Source: JBBQDZ01 sp038320185 (GTDB lineage: Bacteria; Actinomycetota; Thermoleophilia; Gaiellales; Gaiellaceae). From it: 22,615 bases of DNA. Location: NCBI GenBank assembly GCA_038320185.1, contig JBBQDZ010000017.1, forward strand, positions 1 to 22,615, given 5' to 3'. The translations under genes and the position numbers were made by a program. The notes under the pieces were generated by a model. The model worked only from the letters and a program-made list of their open reading frames with translations, was not told the DNA's origin and made no database searches. Each line of letters begins with the position of its first letter. Position 1 is the first letter of the stretch. Positions 1 to 7,760 of this stretch are shown piece by piece.

Positions 1-77
1 CAGCCGGGTACCCGCTCCTCCACGACTTCGTCGCCGCGCTCCAACGGATCCGGACGCTCGCACGAGCGCCCGCCTGA
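1..77 (+). CDS. 3' end of an unidentified gene (partial)
   Basis: Reading from base 3, the frame is open to a TGA at 75-77 and gives a C-terminal fragment of 24 residues, roughly AGYPLLHDFVAALQ followed by RIRTLARAPA. The mix of hydrophobic and charged residues, with G or C in third codon positions, looks like genuine coding sequence. The other two plus frames run on through a compositionally biased gap and look less protein-like. The family cannot be named from so short a piece. It would lie tail to tail with the minus-strand cyclase gene. Confidence 0.4.
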   Translation, partial: AGYPLLHDFVAALQRIRTLARAPA

Positions 78-241
78 CGCCACCGCACCACCGAGCTACC
101 GACCGTCGAACCAACCTCGCCAGCGGAGCCACCCTCAAAACGACCGCATCGCCACACGCGAAGCCCGGCAGCCACACGCCCACATCCCTCCGCCCCCGCA
201 CCACCCGTCAACCCACCAACGAGAACCCCTAAACGGCGCCC
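78..241. other. C-rich, T-poor intergenic gap
   Basis: I see no convincing gene in these 164 bases. By hand count the plus strand is about 51% C and only about 5% T, so the strand bias is extreme. It lies between the candidate upstream gene end and the stop codon of the cyclase gene at 242, so it would be the 3' untranslated region of both. I see no clear hairpin plus T-run terminator in it. Confidence 0.5.
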
Positions 242-1414
242 TCAGCTGCTTACCGCAGGATCCGGGTAGCTAGCGCCGGAATTCGCCGCGACGATCCGGC
301 CCTTGCCGGCGTGCTTTGCGCGGTAGAGCGCCTCGTCTGCACGTTGGAAGAAACTCACGGGGTCGTCGTCCGGCCGCAGCTCGGTAACCCCTGCGGACAG
401 GGTGAGCGCTCCGGCGGTGTTGACCGGACGAGTGGCGGCGGCCGCCTGTAGCCGCTCGTAGAGCTGGTCAGCGTCCTCCAGGCTCGACTCCGGAAGGATG
501 ACGCCGAACTCGTCGCCGCCGACGCGGCAGGCGATGTCCGCGGAACGGACGACGTCGCGGACCCGCTCGGCGACCTCGGCGAGAACGTGGTCGCCGGCGA
601 GGTGGCCGATCCGGTCGTTGACGGCCTTGAAGTCGTCGAGGTCGAAGACGATCAGCGCAAGGTCTCGTGTGTACCGATGTGCACGCGCGACCTCGCGTGC
701 AAGCGTCTCGTGGAAGTAGCGCCGGTTGTGGAGACCCGTGAGGGCATCGAGATCCGCCTGCTGGCGTACCTCCCGGAACCGTCGGGCGTTCTCGATGGCG
801 GGCGCTGCCCGCTTCGCGAGCGCCTCGACCTCGACGGCGAGCTGTTCGTCGAGGCGAGCCTCCTCGGACCGGCTGAAGACGGTGAGAAGCCCGAAGCAGC
901 CGGCGTCACCGCGGATGGGAACGGCGACTCCACTCGCAATCGCGCCTGCGCCTGGCGCCGTATCGAACCCGAGCGAGAGTGTCCGCAGGTGGGGGCTGGC
1001 CGGCGGCTCCGCGAGCGCGACCTCTTCGAGCTCCTGCGCGGAGAGGCCGATCGACTCGGTGACGATTTCGCCGGCGGGGGTCGTCAGTCGAAGCATCACT
1101 GCGTCCGCCGCAGCGAGGCCGAAGGCGGCGTCAAGTGTCCGGGACACGACCTCGTCGAGGTCGATGGAGCTCCCGAGCTCGCCGACGAACCGACTGCGAC
1201 GAGTCTCCTCCTGTGCCTGCGAGAGCGCTTCCGCCACGTCCGTCCCGAGCGCGTCCATGCGGCCGCTGAGCTCGCGTACGACGCTGTTCACCCGTTCCTC
1301 CGCCGACTTCTCCGACCGCCGCAAGTACCAGAGGAGGGAAAGCGTCGCGAGCAGCAGTACGGCGATCACGGCGGCAACCAGCAACGACGTCCCGAAGGAC
1401 GCAGGGACGATCAC
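242..1414 (-). CDS. Membrane-anchored GAF-GGDEF diguanylate cyclase
   Basis: This 390-residue protein probably makes the second messenger cyclic di-GMP from two GTP. Residues 9-31 form one hydrophobic membrane helix, followed by a charged, probably coiled-coil stretch (about 33-75). A GAF-like sensory region spans about 80-212. A complete GGDEF domain (about 221-375) opens with DALTGLHNRR, has the metal-site region FDLDDFKAVND (257-267), and carries an intact GGDEF active site at 299-303. RSAD at 290-293, exactly five residues before GGDEF, matches the inhibitory I-site, so product feedback is expected. No EAL or HD-GYP domain is present. GTG at 1414 is the first possible start and keeps the whole membrane helix; its only strong Shine-Dalgarno-like stretch is about 20 bases away, but a short leader ORF overlaps this start. 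The gene diverges from the ribosomal block. The GAF ligand is unknown. Confidence 0.9.
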   Translation of the reverse strand: MIVPASFGTSLLVAAVIAVLLLATLSLLWYLRRSEKSAEERVNSVVRELSGRMDALGTDVAEALSQAQEETRRSRFVGELGSSIDLDEVVSRTLDAAFGLAAADAVMLRLTTPAGEIVTESIGLSAQELEEVALAEPPASPHLRTLSLGFDTAPGAGAIASGVAVPIRGDAGCFGLLTVFSRSEEARLDEQLAVEVEALAKRAAPAIENARRFREVRQQADLDALTGLHNRRYFHETLAREVARAHRYTRDLALIVFDLDDFKAVNDRIGHLAGDHVLAEVAERVRDVVRSADIACRVGGDEFGVILPESSLEDADQLYERLQAAAATRPVNTAGALTLSAGVTELRPDDDPVSFFQRADEALYRAKHAGKGRIVAANSGASYPDPAVSS

Positions 1415-1449
1415 AATGCCGCGATCCGCGTGCTATCTCCTTGCCGCAT
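1411..1449 (-). CDS. Leader micro-ORF overlapping the cyclase start
   Basis: ATG at 1449 opens a 12-codon frame (MRQGDSTRIAAL) whose TGA at 1413-1411 overlaps the cyclase GTG at 1414-1412, a GTGA junction. A purine-rich GGGGGAG lies four bases before this ATG. The cyclase GTG itself has its nearest good Shine-Dalgarno-like run about 20 bases upstream, inside this micro-ORF. The arrangement suggests that the cyclase is translated by reinitiation after the leader peptide. I infer this from the layout; no peptide function is proposed. Confidence 0.45.
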   Translation of the reverse strand: MRQGDSTRIAAL

Positions 1450-1490
1450 GATTCTCCCCCGAGATCGGCTGCCTCGCCGGTCTCCTCACT

Positions 1491-1515
1491 CACTCTAGTA
1501 CCCCCCTCTAGGGTG
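1491..1515. promoter_or_regulatory. Inverted repeat between divergent genes, candidate operator
   Basis: CACTCTAG at 1491-1498 and CTAGGGTG at 1508-1515 are inverted copies with one mismatch, separated by nine bases. The hexamer CTCTAG also recurs directly at 1493 and 1506, a 13-base step. The site lies between the cyclase start and the candidate rpsL promoter, where a regulator of either gene could bind. No known regulator motif was recognised. Confidence 0.3.
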
Positions 1516-1540
1516 TGCATGACCCATTCGAGGGAGGCGG

Positions 1541-1560
1541 CGCGCCTACCGGCGCGTTTT
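1541..1560 (+). terminator. GC hairpin followed by TTTT, terminator-like
   Basis: CGCGCC (1541-1546), a TACC loop and GGCGCG (1551-1556) form a perfect 6-bp stem, followed directly by TTTT at 1557-1560. This has the shape of a small intrinsic terminator on the plus strand. It ends inside the candidate -35 box of the rpsL promoter, so it may insulate that promoter from upstream transcription or serve as a palindromic binding site. The T-run is short. Confidence 0.3.
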
Positions 1561-1587
1561 GCGAGTACCGCGACTCTTCGCTACCAT
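1559..1587 (+). promoter_or_regulatory. Candidate promoter of the ribosomal block
   Basis: TTGCGA at 1559-1564 and TACCAT at 1582-1587 are separated by exactly 17 bases and each match four of six positions of the sigma-70-type consensus. Transcription would begin near 1594, giving an rpsL leader of about 65 bases. It is the best-spaced promoter I found on the plus strand before rpsL, in the largest non-coding interval upstream of the block. Confidence 0.5.
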
Positions 1588-1596
1588 GCCCTTCCC

Positions 1597-1632
1597 GGTT
1601 GGCAGGGGCTCCGACCCCAGCCAGCCTTCTTT
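1597..1632 (+). promoter_or_regulatory. Stable leader hairpin before rpsL
   Basis: GGTTGGC (1597-1603) pairs with GCCAGCC (1620-1626) with one G-U wobble. After an A/A mismatch, GGGG (1605-1608) pairs with CCCC (1615-1618) around a six-base loop. The pyrimidine run TTCTTT follows at 1627-1632. The hairpin starts only a few bases after the predicted transcription start and ends about 22 bases before the Shine-Dalgarno sequence. It could be a 5' stability element, an attenuator or a ribosomal-protein binding site; the sequence alone does not decide between these. Confidence 0.45.
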
Positions 1633-1658
1633 GCGTAAACGATCAGCAGGAGTCTTTC

Positions 1659-2030
1659 GTGCCCACGGTGAACCAGCTCGTCAGGAAGGGACGCAAGTCC
1701 CCCGTCGAGAAGACAAAGACGCCGCACCTCGGCGGCGCCCCGCAGAAGCGGGGTGTCTGCACGCGCGTCTTCACGCGCACGCCCAAGAAGCCGAATTCGG
1801 CTCTCCGAAAGGCCGCGCGCGTCAGGCTGACGAACGGCATGGAGATCACGGCGTACATCCCGGGGGAGGGGCACAACCTCCAGGAGCACTCGGTCGTCCT
1901 CGTTCGCGGCGGCCGGGTCAAGGACCTGCCGGGCATCCGCTACAAGGTCATTCGCGCGGCCCTCGATGCCGCCGGCGTCTCCGACCGCCGTCAGGGCCGC
2001 TCCAAGTACGGCGCCAAGAAGCCCTCGTAA
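1659..2030 (+). CDS. rpsL: 30S ribosomal protein S12
   Basis: S12 is the decoding-centre protein of the small subunit. The 123-residue product begins MPTVNQLVRKGR and carries the conserved RTPKKPNSALRK and GGRVKDLPG motifs. Lys43 and Lys87, the classical streptomycin-resistance positions, are both the sensitive residues. The frame is open upstream to 1515, but family alignment and an AGGAG at 1648-1652 six bases ahead fix the start at GTG 1659. It is the first gene of the ribosomal block, behind a candidate promoter and leader hairpin. Its TAA shares one base with the ATG of rpsG (TAATG), so the two are translationally coupled. Confidence 0.97.
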   Translation: MPTVNQLVRKGRKSPVEKTKTPHLGGAPQKRGVCTRVFTRTPKKPNSALRKAARVRLTNGMEITAYIPGEGHNLQEHSVVLVRGGRVKDLPGIRYKVIRAALDAAGVSDRRQGRSKYGAKKPS

Positions 2031-2500
2031 TGCCGCGCCGCGCAGAGATCGCGATCCGTACGCCCGACGCCGACCCGGTGCACGAGTCGGTGCTCGTGAC
2101 GCAGGTGATCAACAAGGTGATGACGAGCGGCAAGCGCTCGACGGCGGAGAGGATCGTCTACGCCGCGCTCGACCGCATCGGCGAGCGGACGGGGAAGCCG
2201 CCAGTCGAGGTCCTCGAGCAGGCCGTCAAGACCGTGACGCCCGTCCTCGAGGTTCGCTCGCGCCGGGTGGGCGGCGCCAACTACCAGGTGCCGGTCGAAG
2301 TACCGCAGCGCCGCGCCCGCACCCTCGCTGTGCGCTGGCTCGTCAGCTTCGCGCGCGATCGCCGCGAGCGGCACATGGAGGAGAAGCTCGCGGGCGAGAT
2401 CCTCGACGCACTGAACCAGCAGGGCGGCGCCTTCAAGCGCAAGGACGACCTCTACCGGATGGCGCAGGCCAACAAGGCCTTCGCGCACTACAGGTGGTAG
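2030..2500 (+). CDS. rpsG: 30S ribosomal protein S7
   Basis: S7 nucleates assembly of the 30S head by binding the 3' major domain of 16S rRNA and lines the mRNA exit channel. The 156-residue product begins MPRRAEIAIR, has the family usual length, and carries the conserved GGANYQVPVEV and ARTLAVRWLV segments near residues 84-106. The basic C-terminus ends NKAFAHYRW. The start ATG overlaps the rpsL stop, and fusA follows two bases after its TAG. In E. coli S7 autoregulates this operon at the rpsL-rpsG junction; here the junction is a one-base overlap, so that site cannot be arranged in the same way. Confidence 0.97.
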   Translation: MPRRAEIAIRTPDADPVHESVLVTQVINKVMTSGKRSTAERIVYAALDRIGERTGKPPVEVLEQAVKTVTPVLEVRSRRVGGANYQVPVEVPQRRARTLAVRWLVSFARDRRERHMEEKLAGEILDALNQQGGAFKRKDDLYRMAQANKAFAHYRW

Positions 2501-2502
2501 CG

Positions 2503-4599
2503 ATGGCGACGCCGACACAAGAGCGCAGCGTGGTCGGGCTCGACCGCGTCCGGAACATCGGGATCATGGCCCATATCGACGCGGGCAAGACGACGACGAC
2601 CGAGCGGATCCTCTACTACACCGGGCGCACGCACAAGATGGGCGAGGTGCACGAGGGCGCGGCGGTGATGGACTGGATGGCCCAAGAGCAGGAGCGTGGC
2701 ATCACGATCACCTCCGCCGCGACGACCGCGGAGTGGCGCGATTTCCGCATCAACATTATCGATACGCCCGGGCACGTAGACTTCACAGTCGAAGTCGAGC
2801 GCAGCCTGCGCGTCCTCGACGGCGCGATCGCGGTCTTCGACGCCGTCGCCGGTGTCGAGCCACAGTCCGAGACGGTCTGGCGGCAGGCCGACCGGTATGA
2901 GGTCCCGCGGATCGCCTTCATCAACAAGATGGACCGCACGGGAGCCGACTTCTTCGCCTCCGTGCAGTCGATGATCGACCGACTCGGCGCCCGGCCAGTG
3001 CCGGTGCAGCTGCCGATCGGCCAGGAGGAGCACTTCCGCGGCGTCGTCGACCTCGTCGAGATGCAGGCGATCGTCTGGCAGGACGACCTCGGCACCCACT
3101 TCGACGTCGTCGAGATTCCAGCCGAGCTCTCCGAGCAGGCGCACGAGTACCACCATCAGCTGATCGACGCGGTGGCAGACCACGACGACCAGTTGATGGA
3201 GACCTACCTGCTGGACGAGGAGGCCGTGACCGCGGACATGCTGAAGCGCGCGCTGCGCAAGGCGACCCTCGACAACTCGGTGACGCCGATCCTCCTCGGC
3301 TCCGCGTTCAAGAACAAGGGTGTCCAGCCGCTGCTCGACGCCGTCATCGACTACCTGCCGAGCCCCCTCGATGTTCCCCCTGTGCAGGGCATCGACCCGC
3401 GCACCGAGCACGAGCTCTCACGCCGCGCCGCGCTCGATGAGCCCTTCGCGGCGCTGGCCTTCAAGGTCATGTCGGACCCGTACGTCGGCAAGCTCACCTA
3501 CTTCCGGGTCTACTCGGGTCAGGTGAAGGCCGGCGAGCGCGTCCTCAACACGACGACTGGCAAGACCGAGCGGATCGGGCGGATCCTCCAGATGCACGCG
3601 AACCACCGGGAGGAGCGCGAGGAGATCGGCGCCGGCGAGATTGCCGCCGCCGTCGGGCTCAAGTTCACGACGACGGGTGACACCCTCGCGCTCGTCTCCG
3701 CGCCGATCAAGCTCGAGTCGATGGAGTTCCCGGACCCGGTGATCGCGGTCGCGATCGAGCCGAAGACGAAGGCCGACCAGGACAAGCTCTCGGGTGGGCT
3801 CCAGCGCCTCGCGGAGGAGGATCCGACCTTCCGCGTGCGCAGCGACGACGAGACGGGCCAGACGCTGATCTCAGGCATGGGCGAGCTCCACCTCGAGATC
3901 ATCGTCGACCGCCTGCTGCGCGAGTTCAAGGTCGACGCGAACGTCGGCCGGCCGCAGGTCGCCTACCGGGAGACGATCGGCAAGGGCGTCGAGAAGATCC
4001 AGGGCCGCTTCGTGCGCCAGACCGGCGGCCGCGGCCAGTACGGGCACGTCGTCATCGATATGGAGCCGACAGAGCCGGGTGAGGGCTACGAGTTCCTCGA
4101 CAAGATCGTCGGCGGCAAGGTTCCGAAGGAGTTCATCCCGTCGGTCGACATGGGCATCCAGGAGGCGATGGAGTCCGGGATCCTCGCCGGCTTCCCCGTC
4201 GTCGACGTGCGGGTGAAGCTCATCGACGGCTCCTACCACGACGTCGACTCGAGCGAGATGGCCTTCAAGGTCGCCGGCTCGATCGCGTTCAAGGAGGCGA
4301 TGAAGCGGGCGAAGCCGAAGCTGCTCGAGCCCGTCATGGCGGTAGAGGTCGTGACCCCTGAGGAGTATCTGGGGGACGTCATGGGCGACCTCAACGGCCG
4401 CCGGGGGCGCGTCGAGGGCCTGGAACCTCGTGGCAACGCGCAGGCGATCAAGGCCCGCGTCCCGCTCGCCGCGATGTTCGGCTACGCGACCGACCTGCGC
4501 TCCACAACGCAGGGCCGGGCCACGTTCACCATGCAGTTCGATCGCTACGAGGACGTCCCTCAGTCGATCGCAAGCGAAATCGTCGAGGCCGGAAGCTAA
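2503..4599 (+). CDS. fusA: Translation elongation factor G
   Basis: EF-G is the GTPase that drives tRNA-mRNA translocation and, with ribosome recycling factor, splits ribosomes. The 698-residue product has G1 AHIDAGKT (23-30), the switch segment RGITIT (65-70), G3 DTPGH (87-91) and G4 NKMD (141-144), then EF-Tu-like domain II and the alpha/beta domains III-V through to the C-terminus. Its length and all motifs are normal for canonical EF-G. I chose ATG 2503, two bases after the rpsG stop. The reading frame extends upstream through rpsG, but that part is not EF-G-like. A 36-base gap with a strong Shine-Dalgarno separates it from tuf. Confidence 0.98.
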   Translation: MATPTQERSVVGLDRVRNIGIMAHIDAGKTTTTERILYYTGRTHKMGEVHEGAAVMDWMAQEQERGITITSAATTAEWRDFRINIIDTPGHVDFTVEVERSLRVLDGAIAVFDAVAGVEPQSETVWRQADRYEVPRIAFINKMDRTGADFFASVQSMIDRLGARPVPVQLPIGQEEHFRGVVDLVEMQAIVWQDDLGTHFDVVEIPAELSEQAHEYHHQLIDAVADHDDQLMETYLLDEEAVTADMLKRALRKATLDNSVTPILLGSAFKNKGVQPLLDAVIDYLPSPLDVPPVQGIDPRTEHELSRRAALDEPFAALAFKVMSDPYVGKLTYFRVYSGQVKAGERVLNTTTGKTERIGRILQMHANHREEREEIGAGEIAAAVGLKFTTTGDTLALVSAPIKLESMEFPDPVIAVAIEPKTKADQDKLSGGLQRLAEEDPTFRVRSDDETGQTLISGMGELHLEIIVDRLLREFKVDANVGRPQVAYRETIGKGVEKIQGRFVRQTGGRGQYGHVVIDMEPTEPGEGYEFLDKIVGGKVPKEFIPSVDMGIQEAMESGILAGFPVVDVRVKLIDGSYHDVDSSEMAFKVAGSIAFKEAMKRAKPKLLEPVMAVEVVTPEEYLGDVMGDLNGRRGRVEGLEPRGNAQAIKARVPLAAMFGYATDLRSTTQGRATFTMQFDRYEDVPQSIASEIVEAGS

Positions 4600-4635
4600 C
4601 GCTCTAGGCACGAGAGAAGGAGATCGGAGGACCAC

Positions 4636-5826
<1,191 letters not shown>

Positions 5827-5839
5827 ATCGGACGAGGAA

Positions 5840-6148
5840 ATGCCGCAGGGAAAAATCCGCATTCGCCTCAAGGGCTACGACCACCAGCAGCTGGACCGCT
5901 CGGCGCGCGACATCGTCGACACGGCCCAGCGGAGCGGCGCCACGATCACCGGCCCGGTGCCGCTGCCCACCGAGAAGAACGTCTACTGCGTGATTCGCAG
6001 TCCGTTCAAGGACAAGGACTCGCGGGAGCACTTCGAGGTGCGTACGCACAAGCGCCTGATCGACATCCACAGCCCGACGCCGAAGACGATCGACCAGCTG
6101 ATGCGGCTCGACCTCCCTGCAGGAATCGACATCGAGATCAAGCTGTAG
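5840..6148 (+). CDS. rpsJ: 30S ribosomal protein S10 (NusE)
   Basis: S10 is a 30S head protein and, as NusE, part of the NusB/NusG antitermination complex that keeps polymerase on long rRNA and ribosomal operons. The 102-residue product begins MPQGKIRIRLKGYDHQQLD and contains the conserved GPVPLPT loop and the EHFEVRTHKRLIDI segment. ATG 5840 follows GACGAGGAA, a modest Shine-Dalgarno overlapping the short tuf-rpsJ gap. The normal S10-operon leader, where L4 acts in E. coli, is missing: the gene sits directly behind tuf. A further 14 bases lead to rplC. Confidence 0.97.
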   Translation: MPQGKIRIRLKGYDHQQLDRSARDIVDTAQRSGATITGPVPLPTEKNVYCVIRSPFKDKDSREHFEVRTHKRLIDIHSPTPKTIDQLMRLDLPAGIDIEIKL

Positions 6149-6162
6149 CGAGCCGGACGAGC

Positions 6163-6795
6163 ATGAAAGGAATCATCGGAAAAAAGCTAGGAATGACTCA
6201 GGTCTTCGATCCGGAGACGGGAGTCGTCACGCCCGTGACGGTCATTCAGGCGGGCCCCTGTCCCGTCGTCCAGGTCAAGACGCAGGCGACCGACGGCTAC
6301 GAGGCGGTCCAGCTCGCCTTCGCGCCCGTCGCCGAGCGCAAGCTCTCGAAGGGTGAGCTCGGGCATCTCGCGAAGACGAAGGTTGCGCCGCACCGGCACC
6401 TGATCGAGTTCCGCGGGCCGAGCGAGCTCGTGCCAGGGGAGACCGTCACCGTCGAGGCCTTCGAGGCCGGCGAGACGATCAAGGTCGCGGGTGTCTCGAT
6501 CGGCAAGGGCTTTGCCGGGACGATCAAGCGCCACAACTTCTCGCGCGGTCCCGTGACCCACGGCTCGCACAACATCCGCAAGCCCGGGTCGATCGGCGCC
6601 TCGGCGACGCCCTCGCGCGTCTTCAAGGGCATGAAGATGGCCGGTCGCATGGGCGGCAAGCGGATCACGCAGGTCGGGCTGACGGTCCACGCTGTCGACG
6701 CCGAGCTGAACCTCCTGCTCGTGAAGGGCGCCGTGCCCGGTCCGAAGAACGGAGTCCTCGAGATCAGGGAGGAGCGCTCGCATGGCCGCTCCTAA
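6163..6795 (+). CDS. rplC: 50S ribosomal protein L3
   Basis: L3 starts 50S assembly near the 3' end of 23S rRNA and reaches toward the peptidyl-transferase centre. The 210-residue product begins MKGIIGKKLGMTQVF and contains the signature region from KGFAGTIKRHNF to GRMGGKRITQ (about residues 114-168), including the loop GPVTHGSHNIRKPGSIG that approaches the active site. Its length is normal. The last 14 bases overlap the start of rplD in another frame, so translation of the two is coupled. ATG 6163 follows a weak purine run (GGACGAG). Confidence 0.97.
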   Translation: MKGIIGKKLGMTQVFDPETGVVTPVTVIQAGPCPVVQVKTQATDGYEAVQLAFAPVAERKLSKGELGHLAKTKVAPHRHLIEFRGPSELVPGETVTVEAFEAGETIKVAGVSIGKGFAGTIKRHNFSRGPVTHGSHNIRKPGSIGASATPSRVFKGMKMAGRMGGKRITQVGLTVHAVDAELNLLLVKGAVPGPKNGVLEIREERSHGRS

Positions 6796-7399
6796 GGCCC
6801 CTGTCCTCGGTGACACGGAGCCCGACGGTGTGGCGCTCGACGAAACCGTCTTTGCCGCGGAGGTGAAGCCGCACCTCGTCCACGAGGCGGTGCGCGCGGA
6901 GCTCAACGCCCGCCGCGCCGGCACCCGCGCGGCCAAGAGCCGCGGGCTCGTCTCGGGTGGGCGCACAAAGCCGTGGCGCCAGAAGGGGACGGGCCGTGCC
7001 CGCGCCGGCACGACCCGGGCGCCGCAGTGGACGGGAGGCGGGGTGGCCTTCCCGCCGACCCCGCGCAACTTCGAGCTAAAGGTCAACCGGAAGGCTGCGA
7101 GGGCGGCGCTCCGCTCCGCGCTCTCGAGCCATGCGCAGGACGGCACGCTCGCGTTCGTCGATCCGGCCTCGTTCGAGGCTCCCTCGACGAGGCAGGCGGC
7201 GGAGCTGCTCGGAGCCGCCGCCCGTCCCGCGCTGGTGGTGCTCCTCGAAGCCGAGGAGACTCTCGCGAAGTCGTTTCGGAATCTCGAACGCGTCGCCGTC
7301 GTCGTGCCCTCCGAGCTAGAGGTCGCGGCCGTCGTCTGGGCCCGCACTCTGGTGCTGACACGGGGAGCGCTCGAGGCGCTCCAGCGGAGAGCAGCATGA
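6782..7399 (+). CDS. rplD: 50S ribosomal protein L4
   Basis: L4 binds 23S rRNA domain I, and its long loop lines the peptide exit tunnel, where changes give macrolide resistance. The 205-residue product has the loop signature TKPWRQKGTGRARAG, then RAPQWTGGG and VNRKAARAALRSALS. It starts inside the end of rplC (14-base overlap) and ends with a TGA overlapping the rplW ATG (ATGA). The first ~20 residues, including GDTEPDGV, are slightly divergent. In E. coli L4 also represses its own operon through the S10 leader; no such leader is evident here. Confidence 0.95.
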   Translation: MAAPKAPVLGDTEPDGVALDETVFAAEVKPHLVHEAVRAELNARRAGTRAAKSRGLVSGGRTKPWRQKGTGRARAGTTRAPQWTGGGVAFPPTPRNFELKVNRKAARAALRSALSSHAQDGTLAFVDPASFEAPSTRQAAELLGAAARPALVVLLEAEETLAKSFRNLERVAVVVPSELEVAAVVWARTLVLTRGALEALQRRAA

Positions 7400-7692
7400 G
7401 CCTCCACCCGAACGAGATCCTGATCGCGCCGGTCGTCTCCGAGAAGAGCTACGGCCTGATCGAGGACGACAAGTACTCCTTCAGGGTGCACCAGGACGCG
7501 CACAAGACGCAGATCCGGCAGGCGGTCGAGCAGCTGTTCGGCGTCCATGTAGTGCGCGTGAACATCCTGAAAGTGCAGTCGAAGCCGAAGCGGCGCGGAG
7601 TGATCCGCGGCCGCCGGCCCGGCTGGAAGAAGGCGATCGTGAAGGTCCGCAAGGGCGAGACGATCGAGATCTTCGGCGGAGCTCAGGTCTAG
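7396..7692 (+). CDS. rplW: 50S ribosomal protein L23
   Basis: L23 sits at the tunnel exit and is the docking site for trigger factor and SRP. The 98-residue product begins MSLHPNEILIAPVVSEKSY, keeps the conserved KYSFRVHQDAHKTQIRQAVE stretch and the basic loop KPKRRGVIRGRRPGWKKA, and ends in the beta-strand KGETIEIFGG. The start ATG overlaps the rplD stop by four bases. It is followed by a 67-base linker occupied by a 21-codon micro-ORF, the first interruption in an otherwise tightly packed cluster. Confidence 0.96.
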   Translation: MSLHPNEILIAPVVSEKSYGLIEDDKYSFRVHQDAHKTQIRQAVEQLFGVHVVRVNILKVQSKPKRRGVIRGRRPGWKKAIVKVRKGETIEIFGGAQV

Positions 7693-7694
7693 AG

Positions 7695-7760
7695 ATGCTG
7701 CGCATTTTTAGACTGTCTGGCTCGACCCTTCGCTCCGCTTCGGCGGGACAGGATTTTTGA
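7695..7760 (+). CDS. Bridging micro-ORF between rplW and rplB
   Basis: ATG at 7695, two bases after the rplW stop, opens 21 codons ending in TGA at 7758-7760, whose last A is the first base of the rplB ATG (TGATG). The peptide begins MLRIFRLSGSTLRSAS. Codons such as ATT, TTT, AGA and TCT are unlike those of the ribosomal genes. The linker has CTGTC (7713-7717) paired with GACAG (7747-7751) and the block TCTGGCTCG shared with other linkers. Expression is unproven; the likely role is to carry ribosomes to rplB. Confidence 0.4.
   Translation: MLRIFRLSGSTLRSASAGQDF

Noticed and set aside
587..1498. Long plus-strand ORF (303 codons) opposite the cyclase gene
   Set aside because: It is antisense to a complete GGDEF protein with intact motifs, has no recognisable domain, and is explained by GC-rich third-position bias.
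1515..1658. Upstream extension of rpsL to ATG 1515
   Set aside because: The added residues are not S12-like, and the region contains the predicted promoter and leader hairpin. GTG 1659 has a good Shine-Dalgarno and the canonical N-terminus.
4600..4635. Bridge ORF between fusA and tuf
   Set aside because: The 36-base gap has no start codon near the fusA stop that leads to the tuf start. A strong Shine-Dalgarno explains tuf translation.
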